Positions 1 to 5,758 of a DNA stretch of 6,025 nucleotides are shown here, in pieces. The notes under the pieces are model-generated. The model searched no databases. It was not told the DNA's origin and saw only the letters and a list, made by a program, of their open reading frames with translations. Position 1 is the first letter of the stretch; each line of letters starts with the position of its first letter. Source of the DNA: Propionicimonas sp. (GTDB lineage: Bacteria; Actinomycetota; Actinomycetes; Propionibacteriales; Propionibacteriaceae); contig JAVHXR010000181.1 of NCBI GenBank assembly GCA_031119515.1, forward strand, positions 1-6,025, written 5' to 3'. The position numbers and the translations under genes were made by a program.

Positions 1-962
1 GCGAGGGTGGGCGAGAAGGTGCCGGAGGTGACCTCGCCGATACCGCGGCCGCCGGCGTCGACGACCTGCATGTGCGGACGCGGGATGCCGCGTCCCGTGG
101 AGCGCAGGCCACGCAACAGCCGGGCTGCACCGGCCGCGCGTTCGGCCTTCAGCGCGTCCGACCCCCAGAACTCCGGCTTGTCCCACCCGACCGCCCAGTT
201 CAACCCCGCCTGCACGGGGGTGATGGACGGCGAGAGGTCCTGCCCGTGCAGCGGATACCCCATCTCGGTGCGCAGCGTGTCCCGGGCGCCGAGGCCGGCC
301 GGCAGGATGTCGTACTCGGCGCCGGCGGCGAGCACCGCGTCCCACAGCGCCGGCGCTGCCTCGGCGGGCACCACGAGTTCGTAGCCGCGCTCGCCGGTGT
401 AGCCGGTGCGGCAGACCGTGAGGGAGGTACCGCCCCAGGCGCCGTCCGCGAAGGCCATGTAGTCGTGGCCGACCGGCAGCCCGAGGGCGGAAAGGGTCTC
501 GTCCGACAGCGGTCCCTGGACGGCGATGACGGCGTGGTCGAGGTGCTCGTCGGTGAGCCGGATGCCCTCCGGCGCCGCCATGGCGAGGGCGGCGCAGACG
601 GTCGCGCTGTTCGCGGCGTTGGGGATGAGGAGCACCTCGGAGTCGCCCAGCCGGTAGGCGATCAGGTCGTCGACCACCCCGCCGTCGTCGTTGCAGGCAA
701 GCGTGTACTGGGCCTGGCCGGGCCCGATCCGGCGAAGGTCGTTGGACAGGCACCGGTTCAGGAAATCGGCCGCGCCGTCGCCGGTGACGCGCAGCTTGCC
801 CAGATGGCTGACGTCGAAGACCCCGACCGCCGACCGCACCCGCTTGTGCTCGGCGACAACGCCGGAGTACTGCAGCGGCATCTGCCACCCGCCGAACTCG
901 GAGAACCGTGCCCCGAGCGCGACGTGCCGGTCGTGCAGCGGGGATCGCCTGGGTTCGGTCAT
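1..962 (-). CDS. gcvT: Aminomethyltransferase, glycine cleavage system T protein (partial, C-terminus beyond left edge)
   Basis: Transfers the methylene group of the aminomethyl intermediate carried on lipoylated H protein to tetrahydrofolate, releasing ammonia; a cytosolic part of the glycine cleavage complex. I translated the minus strand from the ATG at 962-960, which gives about 320 residues beginning MTEPRRSPLHDRHVALGARF and open at the window edge. Family hallmarks seen: the N-terminal block SEFGGWQMPL (21-30), GVFDVSHLGKLRVTG (47-61), the folate-site acidic segment GGVVDDLI (94-101, with the Asp pair at 98-99), GYTGERGYEL (187-196), and ARDTLRTEMGYPLHG (226-240). Full-length T proteins are about 360-400 residues, so only the end of the C-terminal domain is missing. 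The start is supported by a strong GAGGAGG ribosome site four bases upstream. It lies 16 bases downstream of the alcohol dehydrogenase stop, so the two are probably co-transcribed. No glycine riboswitch can be seen between them. Identity is firm. Confidence 0.96.
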   Translation of the reverse strand, partial: MTEPRRSPLHDRHVALGARFSEFGGWQMPLQYSGVVAEHKRVRSAVGVFDVSHLGKLRVTGDGAADFLNRCLSNDLRRIGPGQAQYTLACNDDGGVVDDLIAYRLGDSEVLLIPNAANSATVCAALAMAAPEGIRLTDEHLDHAVIAVQGPLSDETLSALGLPVGHDYMAFADGAWGGTSLTVCRTGYTGERGYELVVPAEAAPALWDAVLAAGAEYDILPAGLGARDTLRTEMGYPLHGQDLSPSITPVQAGLNWAVGWDKPEFWGSDALKAERAAGAARLLRGLRSTGRGIPRPHMQVVDAGGRGIGEVTSGTFSPTL

Positions 963-966
963 GGTG

Positions 967-973
967 CCTCCTC
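967..973 (-). promoter_or_regulatory. Ribosome binding site of gcvT
   Basis: On the minus strand the sequence GAGGAGG precedes the gcvT ATG by four bases (CACC). It is the strongest Shine-Dalgarno match in the window and fixes the gcvT start. The adjacent CCTC (977-974), just after the upstream gene's stop, could pair with GAGG (970-967) across a three-base loop. Such pairing would partly hide the site until a ribosome finishing the upstream gene opens it; this is inference from sequence only. Confidence 0.75.
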
Positions 974-978
974 GAGGA

Positions 979-2118
979 TCACAGCGCGGCGCGAACGATC
1001 TCCTCGAACCGCGCGACAGGCAGCCTAACCGGATTCCCGCGGGTGCTCGACGCCCGGCTTGCCGCGAGGGCGATCCCCGGCACGTCGGCCTCGGTCATGC
1101 CGAGGGTCGACAGCCCGCGGACGCCGAGCAGGGCCGCGGTCTCGGCGAACCAGGCCAGGAGGGCCTCCGCGTCCCGGACGCCGGTCAGCAGTTCGCCGAC
1201 CTCGGCGTACCGCCCGAGCGCCGGACCGGCGTCCTCCTGCCCGGCCAGCTCGGTGAGGTTCGCTCGCGACACCGGAACCATCACGGCCGCCGTGATCGCG
1301 CCGTGCGGGGCGCCGAGGAGGCCGCCGAGCGGACCGGCGAGACCGTGGGCCGCGCCCAGCTTGCCGTTGGCCAGCGCGAGCCCGGACAGCAGCGAACACA
1401 AGCTCATGTCGGTGCGCGCGGCCAGGTCGGACCCGTCGGCGTACACCCGGCGCAGGCTTCGGGCGGCGCGCCGGATGCCCTCCCGGCAGAAGCCGTCCAC
1501 GATCGGAGTGGCGAACGGCGAGACGAACGGCTCGATGCACTGCACCAGGGCGTCGAGTCCTGCGTGCGCCGTCACCGCGGCCGGCACGGCCAGCGTCAGC
1601 TCGGGATCGACCAGCGCGACCGCCGGCAGCATGGACGCCGAGCGCAGGCTCACCTTGACCCGGTGCTCGCTCGAGGTGACGACGCCGTTGGCGGTGACCT
1701 CCGAGCCGGTCCCCGACGTGGTGGGGACGGCGACCACCGGCAGCGACCGCTCCAGCAGCGGCCTGCCGTCGCCGACCACCTCGGCGTAGTCGAGCGGATC
1801 GCCGCCGTTGGTGACGAGGGCCGCGACGACCTTCGCGGCATCCAGCGCGGCACCACCGCCGAGGCCGACGACAACCTGGGCGCCGTGGACGCGGGCTGCT
1901 GCCGCGGCCTCCCGGACGGTCTCCATGGTGGGTTCGTGCGGGACCGGGAACACGGCTGCGTCGGGCAACGCGTCGAGGACGGCGCCGTGGCGGCGGGGGT
2001 TCGACCCCGTGCAGACGAAGGGCCGGCCACCGAACTCCGCGACGAGGGCGGGGAGCTGCGAGACCGTGCCCACTCCGAAGACGATGCGGCCGGCGGTGGC
2101 GAACGTGAAGCTGGTCAC
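979..2118 (-). CDS. Iron-containing alcohol dehydrogenase family protein, substrate unknown
   Basis: A 379-residue NAD(P)-dependent dehydrogenase of the Fe-ADH/dehydroquinate-synthase-like superfamily, which interconverts alcohols and aldehydes or related substrates in the cytosol. The N-terminal Rossmann-like half carries GRIVFGVG (10-17), the dinucleotide-binding GLGGGAALDAAK (85-96) and VPTTSGTGSE (131-140). The C-terminal helical half holds the metal site. Compared with the four ligands of E. coli FucO (Asp196, His200, His263, His277), Asp189, His258 and His272 are present, but the second position is Gln193 (GLDALVQCIE). The position of FucO His267 is Gly262 (HGLAGPLGG). An Asp-His-His site resembles the three-ligand zinc site of glycerol dehydrogenase, so metal binding remains possible. 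I chose the GTG at 2118-2116 because it gives the usual family length and start; a TTG at 2133 is an alternative. No Shine-Dalgarno sequence is visible. The family is firm. The substrate is not recognisable, and a maleylacetate-reductase-like role is one possibility. Confidence 0.9.
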   Translation of the reverse strand: MTSFTFATAGRIVFGVGTVSQLPALVAEFGGRPFVCTGSNPRRHGAVLDALPDAAVFPVPHEPTMETVREAAAAARVHGAQVVVGLGGGAALDAAKVVAALVTNGGDPLDYAEVVGDGRPLLERSLPVVAVPTTSGTGSEVTANGVVTSSEHRVKVSLRSASMLPAVALVDPELTLAVPAAVTAHAGLDALVQCIEPFVSPFATPIVDGFCREGIRRAARSLRRVYADGSDLAARTDMSLCSLLSGLALANGKLGAAHGLAGPLGGLLGAPHGAITAAVMVPVSRANLTELAGQEDAGPALGRYAEVGELLTGVRDAEALLAWFAETAALLGVRGLSTLGMTEADVPGIALAASRASSTRGNPVRLPVARFEEIVRAAL

Positions 2119-2155
2119 CCGGCCAGTCTGCCCCAATTCGGGCGCGGGCGACCGG

Positions 2156-2184
2156 TTCGACAACCGCCACGGGAGCACTAGCCT
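2156..2184 (+). promoter_or_regulatory. Candidate sigma-70-type promoter of pepA
   Basis: TTCGAC (2156-2161) and TAGCCT (2179-2184) are separated by exactly 17 bases. TAGCCT fits the TANNNT -10 pattern of actinobacterial housekeeping promoters, and the -35 is a partial match to TTGAC. Transcription would begin near 2191, giving a leader of about 40 bases before the GTG. Assigned by inspection only. Confidence 0.45.
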
Positions 2185-2217
2185 AGGAGGGTCATCGCGC
2201 GACCGCGTCCAGCTGCT

Positions 2218-2224
2218 GAGAGGA
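2218..2224 (+). promoter_or_regulatory. Ribosome binding site of pepA
   Basis: GAGAGGA lies seven bases before the GTG at 2232 and is what decides that GTG as the pepA start; no better start codon with a ribosome site is nearby. Confidence 0.7.
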
Positions 2225-2231
2225 CCGCCCA

Positions 2232-3728
2232 GTGCCCACCACAACGCTCCCTTCCGTCACCCTCGCCGGAGCCCCAGGCAAGGACACAGAGGTCCTGGTC
2301 GTCGGGCTGGCCAAGACCTCGGGGACCGACGTCCTCGTGGGGGTGCCGGAGGATCTCGCGGCGGCGCTGGCCAAGGCCTACGGACGCCCGCTCGCCGAGG
2401 TTGTCGCCGACCTCGGCGGCTCCTCGAAGAACTCCGAGACCGTGCTGCTGCCCGGCCCCGGCCGCCAGCGGATCATCGTGGTCGGGCTGGGCGACATCGA
2501 CGTCACCCCTGAACAGGTCCGCCGCGCCGCCGGAACCGCGCTTCGGCTCGCCCTCGGCCTCACCGGCACCCGCCTGCTTCAGGTCGCGCTGAGCCTTGAC
2601 ACCATCGAGCCCCAGGTCATCAAGGGCGCCGTCGAGGGCGCCCTGCTGGGCAGCTACCGCTACCGCGGGGCGACCGGCAAGCCGGGTGTCGGCGAGATCC
2701 AGCTGGTCTCCGGAAGCCACCGCAAGCCGGAGGCCCGCCACGCCCTCGAACTCGGCGTCGCCACCGCGACCGCGGTCTGCCGGGCCCGCACCTGGGTGAA
2801 CACCCCCGCCAACGACCTCTATCCCGAATCCTTCGCCGACGAGATCGTGAAGCTGGCGAGGGCGGCCCGCCTCGGCGTCGACGTCTGGGACGAGAAGGCG
2901 CTGGAGAAGGAGGGCTTCGGCGGCCTGCTGGCGGTGGGCGGTGGCTCGTCCCGCAAGCCCCGGCTGGTGAAGCTGACCTACGCGCCCCGGGGCGCCCGGT
3001 TCCACCTCGCCCTGATCGGCAAGGGCATCACCTTCGACACCGGTGGCCTGAACCTCAAGCCCGCCGACGGCATGTACACCATGAAGTCGGACATGGCGGG
3101 CGCGGCCTCGGTCGTCGCGGCGATCTCGGCGATCGCCGAGGCCGGCGTGAAGCTCAAGGTGACCGCCTACGCGGCGCTGGCCGAGAACATGCCGTCCGGC
3201 ACCGCCTACCGGCCCTCCGACGTCCTCACGATGTTCGGGGGGACGACCGTCGAGAACGGCAACTCCGACGCCGAGGGACGCCTGGTGATGGCGGACGCGC
3301 TCGTGAAGGCGTCCCAGGAGGCCCCCGACCTGGTGCTCGACGTCGCCACCCAGACCGGCGCCTGCGTCGTCGCGCTCGGCGAGCGGGTCGCAGGACTGAT
3401 GGCCAGGGACGACGAGACCGCGGACCTCGTGCTGGACGCTGCCGAGGCCGCCGGCGAGCTGTTCTGGCAGCTGCCGATCCCGGAGGAGTCCCGCAGCAAG
3501 CTCGACTCGAAGGTCGCCGACCTGAAGTCCACCGGCGACCGGATGGGCGGGGCCCTCACCGCGGCGGCCTTCCTGTCGGAGTTCGTGCCGCCCGAGGTCG
3601 CCTGGGCCCACCTCGACATCGCTGGGCCGGGCTACAACCCGCACGAGCCGTACCACTACAGCCCGGCCGGCGGCACCGGCATGTCGGTCCGCACCCTGGT
3701 GGCGCTGGCGCACGCGTTGGCGGGCTGA
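2232..3728 (+). CDS. pepA: Leucyl aminopeptidase (cytosol aminopeptidase, peptidase family M17)
   Basis: Removes N-terminal residues, typically leucine and other hydrophobic ones, from peptides in the cytosol; a two-metal hexameric enzyme. The 498-residue protein has the usual family length: a divergent N-terminal regulatory domain (about 1-170) and a strongly conserved catalytic domain (about 185-498). By position against E. coli PepA (Lys270, Asp275, Lys282, Asp293, Asp352, Glu354, Arg356), all catalytic and metal-binding residues are present: Lys264 and Asp269 in GKGITFDTGG, Lys276 in GLNLKP, Asp287 in KSDMAG, and Asp346, Glu348 and Arg350 in NSDAEGRL. That last motif is normally NTDAEGRL; Ser345 for Thr is a mild change. 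The start is a GTG with a ribosome site and a plausible promoter upstream. The stop TGA overlaps the next gene's ATG by one base, so the two form a translationally coupled pair. No signal peptide. Identity is firm; E. coli PepA also binds DNA, but nothing here shows that role. Confidence 0.97.
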   Translation: MPTTTLPSVTLAGAPGKDTEVLVVGLAKTSGTDVLVGVPEDLAAALAKAYGRPLAEVVADLGGSSKNSETVLLPGPGRQRIIVVGLGDIDVTPEQVRRAAGTALRLALGLTGTRLLQVALSLDTIEPQVIKGAVEGALLGSYRYRGATGKPGVGEIQLVSGSHRKPEARHALELGVATATAVCRARTWVNTPANDLYPESFADEIVKLARAARLGVDVWDEKALEKEGFGGLLAVGGGSSRKPRLVKLTYAPRGARFHLALIGKGITFDTGGLNLKPADGMYTMKSDMAGAASVVAAISAIAEAGVKLKVTAYAALAENMPSGTAYRPSDVLTMFGGTTVENGNSDAEGRLVMADALVKASQEAPDLVLDVATQTGACVVALGERVAGLMARDDETADLVLDAAEAAGELFWQLPIPEESRSKLDSKVADLKSTGDRMGGALTAAAFLSEFVPPEVAWAHLDIAGPGYNPHEPYHYSPAGGTGMSVRTLVALAHALAG

Positions 3729-5323
3729 TGGAGACCGTCCGGACCGATGTGGTGGTGGTCGGCGGCGGGGCCGCTGGCCTGCTCGCCGCGGTCGCGGCCC
3801 GCCGGCTGGGCCACGAGGTGCTGGTGGTCGAGGCGGCCGGGCAGCTCGGCGGCGCCACCGCCCTCGGCGACGGCCGGCTCTGGTTGCCGGCGAACCACCT
3901 GATGGACAAGCAGGGCGTCGGCGACTCCGCCGTCGAGGCCGCGGAGTACCTCGACGCCGTGCTCGGGGCCACCACCGACGCATCCTCGGCCGCCCGCCGG
4001 GCAGCCTACGTCGAGACCGCGCCCAAGCTCGCCCGCTGGCTGGCGTCCTCCAGGCTGCCGCTGCTGGTCGACCGGGAGGTCGCCGACGACCACCAGGACG
4101 CTCCCGGCGCCAAGCCGTCCGGCCGCGTGCTGCGCAGCCAGGCCTTCGACCGGCGGGTGCTCGGGGAGTGGGCGAACGCGCTGCGCGCCAACTCCTCGCC
4201 TGAGCCGCGGCCGCTCGCCGAGCGGGTGCTGGGCCGGTTCGGCCCAGGCCACGCCAGCCGCGGCAGCGGCGAGGCGCTCACCGGAGAGTTGCTGCACCGC
4301 GCCGCCGGCAACGGGGTGGAGCTGTGGCTGGACTCCCCCGCCACCTCGCTGGTCGCCGACGGCGACGGCGTCCGCGGCGTGGTGGTGCGGCGGCTGGTCC
4401 ACGGCACCGGATCCGAGGCCGGGGTGCAGGTCGAGGCCCGGGTGGGCGTCGTGCTCGCAGCCGGTGGCTTCGAGGCGAGTCAGGAGCTGCGCGAGGAGAA
4501 CCTGCCGCTGCCGACCCAGGCCGCCTGGTCGGCGGCCGGGGCGGGCAACGACGGCTCGGCGATCGACCTGGCGGTTGCCCACGGCGCCGCCACCGCCGAA
4601 CTGGCCGAGGCGTGGTGGACGCCGGTGACGGTCGTCGACGGCATCGCCCATCCGCTCGACGAGGAACGCAGCCAGCCCCACGGCATGATCGTCGACCAGA
4701 CCGGCAGCCGGTTCCTGGACGAGTCCGCGCCCGCCGCCCAGGTCGGCCGGCAGCTCTACGACCGCAGCCACGGGGTACGGGCGATCCCGTCCTACCTGAT
4801 CGTCGACAACCGCTTCCGGCGCGAGTTCCGGCTCGGGCCCTGGCAGGCCGGCAGCACGCCGCGACAGGCGCTGGAGTCCGGCGACCTGGTGAGGGCAGCC
4901 ACCCTGAACGAGCTCGCCCAGAACCTCGGTATCGACCGCGCCGGGCTGCTCGGCACGGCGGTGCGGTTCAACGGTTTCGCCCGCAAGGGCCGCGACCTCG
5001 ACTTCGACCGCGGCGAGGGGCTCGTCCACTCCGGCGGCGGCCGGCGCCGCAACCCGTCCCTCGGCACCGTCGACAAGCCGCCGTTCTGGGCGGTCAAGGT
5101 GTTCCCGGGCGACCTCGGGACGAAGGGCGGACTGCTGGTGGACGCCGATGCGCGGGTGCTGCGCGCCGACGGCAGCGCGATCAGGGGGCTCTACGCCTGT
5201 GGCGGCACCGCCGCCTCGATGATGGGACGGACCTCCCCTGCCCCGGGCGCCGCGCTGGGCGAGGCGCTGGTGGGCGCGTTCCGTGCGGTGCTGGCGATCA
5301 GCCAGGAGAGCTCAGCGGGCTGA
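3728..5323 (+). CDS. FAD-dependent oxidoreductase, 3-ketosteroid-dehydrogenase-like (FAD_binding_2 family), substrate unknown
   Basis: A 531-residue flavoprotein of the fumarate reductase/3-ketosteroid delta1-dehydrogenase family. The N-terminus has the dinucleotide-binding fold: a hydrophobic strand, GGGAAG (12-17) and Glu35 at the end of the second strand for the FAD ribose. LAAGGFEAS (243-251) and the C-terminal FAD block GDLGTKGGLLVD (461-472) followed by GLYACGGTAASMMG (487-500) are the patterns seen in KstD proteins. However, the catalytic Tyr487 and Gly491 of Rhodococcus KstD1 lie in a YPGPG motif, which here reads SPAPG (503-507): the glycine remains and the tyrosine is serine. The DESAP segment (331-335) is followed by Ala336, where KstD proteins usually have tyrosine. 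It is therefore probably not a true ketosteroid dehydrogenase. The ATG overlaps the pepA stop (TGATG) and has only weak ribosome-site complementarity, so translation probably depends on pepA. No signal peptide or membrane segment. Family firm, reaction unknown. Confidence 0.9.
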   Translation: METVRTDVVVVGGGAAGLLAAVAARRLGHEVLVVEAAGQLGGATALGDGRLWLPANHLMDKQGVGDSAVEAAEYLDAVLGATTDASSAARRAAYVETAPKLARWLASSRLPLLVDREVADDHQDAPGAKPSGRVLRSQAFDRRVLGEWANALRANSSPEPRPLAERVLGRFGPGHASRGSGEALTGELLHRAAGNGVELWLDSPATSLVADGDGVRGVVVRRLVHGTGSEAGVQVEARVGVVLAAGGFEASQELREENLPLPTQAAWSAAGAGNDGSAIDLAVAHGAATAELAEAWWTPVTVVDGIAHPLDEERSQPHGMIVDQTGSRFLDESAPAAQVGRQLYDRSHGVRAIPSYLIVDNRFRREFRLGPWQAGSTPRQALESGDLVRAATLNELAQNLGIDRAGLLGTAVRFNGFARKGRDLDFDRGEGLVHSGGGRRRNPSLGTVDKPPFWAVKVFPGDLGTKGGLLVDADARVLRADGSAIRGLYACGGTAASMMGRTSPAPGAALGEALVGAFRAVLAISQESSAG

Positions 5324-5635
5324 GCGGCGGCGGGCGTTGTAGTCCCGCATCCGCTGCGGGTAGCCGACGACTCCCGCGTCGTAGGCGGGCAGGCCCTGCC
5401 GCGCGGCGAACTTCCGGGCCCACTCCACCGACTCGACGCTGCGCCGGGTCCACTCCCCGTCGTAGGCGATCAGCAGCAGGGTCGCCTTCGCCATCGTCGT
5501 GGGGAGCTCGATGAACGCCTCGACGCCCCGTCTGGTCGCGATGAACTCCTCCAGGTGCGCGAGGGTCGCGGCGTCCACGGCCTCGGCGTGCGCGCCACCC
5601 GCCGACTTGCGGCGACGTCTGGAGAACCAACTCAC
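5312..5635 (-). CDS. Small conserved-looking hypothetical protein, arginine-rich ends
   Basis: A 107-residue protein whose function I cannot name. From the GTG at 5635-5633 it begins MSWFSRRRRKSAGG: a short aromatic stretch, a basic cluster, then a low-complexity Ala/Gly linker. A compact domain follows: a helix-like AHLEEFIATRRGVEAFIE (26-43), a hydrophobic strand ATLLLIAYDGEWTRR (51-65), a second helix (about 66-80), and the C-terminal GYPQRMRDYNARRR (91-104). The central and C-terminal blocks look like a real folded domain, and I recall similar actinobacterial proteins annotated only as hypothetical or oxidoreductase. No catalytic motif or signal peptide is visible. An ATG at 5644 would add three residues; I prefer the GTG because GATAAT sits seven bases before it, as expected for a leaderless transcript, and neither start has a ribosome site. 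It overlaps the flavoprotein tail by 12 bases and is divergent from sucB. Confidence 0.72.
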   Translation of the reverse strand: MSWFSRRRRKSAGGAHAEAVDAATLAHLEEFIATRRGVEAFIELPTTMAKATLLLIAYDGEWTRRSVESVEWARKFAARQGLPAYDAGVVGYPQRMRDYNARRRSAR

Positions 5636-5711
5636 GGCGCCCATTATCCAGCACCACCGAAGGGGTCCCGCACCCGGGGGAGCGGGCTGGGCGGTGCCCG
5701 CGGCAGCGGGA

Positions 5712-5717
5712 TAGGCT
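5712..5717 (+). promoter_or_regulatory. Candidate -10 element of the sucB promoter
   Basis: TAGGCT matches the common actinobacterial -10 hexamer. Transcription would start near 5724, leaving a leader of about 35 bases. No convincing -35 is present at the expected distance, so an activator or weak promoter is possible. Confidence 0.4.
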
Positions 5718-5743
5718 GGCCCGGAGACAACCGCAAGACGTCC

Positions 5744-5750
5744 GAAGGAG
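5744..5750 (+). promoter_or_regulatory. Ribosome binding site of sucB
   Basis: GAAGGAG lies eight bases before the ATG at 5759-5761, good complementarity at optimal distance, and fixes the start. Confidence 0.75.
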
Positions 5751-5758
5751 CTCACGCC

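Larger units (their letters stand above)
2119..2231. other. Divergent intergenic region between the alcohol dehydrogenase and pepA
   Basis: This 113-base spacer must hold the promoters for both outward-facing transcription units. It contains a good plus-strand promoter candidate for pepA (2156-2184), overlapped on the opposite strand by a TAGGCT hexamer (2185-2180). A near-palindrome (CCCcAATTcGGG, 2131-2142) sits 13 bases in front of the dehydrogenase start. On the minus strand CAGACT (2130-2125) lies six bases before the dehydrogenase GTG, a geometry that would suit a leaderless transcript. No coding potential or terminator is apparent. Confidence 0.6.
5636..5758. other. Divergent intergenic region between the small gene and sucB
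   Basis: This 123-base spacer holds a TAGGCT -10 candidate and a clear ribosome site for sucB on the plus strand, and GATAAT (5649-5644) for the small gene on the minus strand. It also holds CCCGC/GCGGG inverted repeats (5667-5671 with 5682-5686, and 5697-5701 with 5706-5710) just upstream of the sucB -10. These could be an operator, or merely reflect GC-rich composition. Confidence 0.5.

Noticed and set aside
963..978. Glycine riboswitch upstream of gcvT
   Set aside because: Only 16 bases separate gcvT from the upstream gene, too few for a riboswitch, and none is evident in the leader of the dehydrogenase.
72..2181. Long plus-strand open frames (72-1028, 691-2181, 908-1789) opposite gcvT and the alcohol dehydrogenase
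   Set aside because: Their translations are rich in Arg, Pro, Gly and Ala without domain motifs, and lie antisense to two clearly recognisable enzymes; they are GC-driven shadow frames.
2119..2244. N-terminal extension of the alcohol dehydrogenase to an ATG at 2244
   Set aside because: It adds 42 residues unlike the family, overlaps the pepA start on the other strand and reads through the divergent promoter region.
2178..3983. 601-residue minus-strand open frame opposite pepA
   Set aside because: Low-complexity Arg/Gly-rich translation, no family motif, wholly antisense to a well-conserved aminopeptidase; the same holds for the 457-residue frame at 3656-5029.
3728..5323. Dihydrolipoyl dehydrogenase (lpd) beside the E2 gene
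   Set aside because: The flavoprotein lacks the redox-active CxxxxC disulfide motif and the pyridine nucleotide domain of lpd; its C-terminal blocks are KstD-like.
4324..5514. 396-residue plus-strand frame overlapping the flavoprotein in another frame
   Set aside because: Arg/Gly/Ala-rich shadow of the flavoprotein and the small gene's antisense; no motif or ribosome site.
5645..5755. N-terminal extension of the small minus-strand gene to an ATG at 5755
   Set aside because: The added 37 residues are Pro/Ala/Gly-rich and run across the sucB promoter and ribosome site; the basic MSWFSRRRRK start looks more natural.
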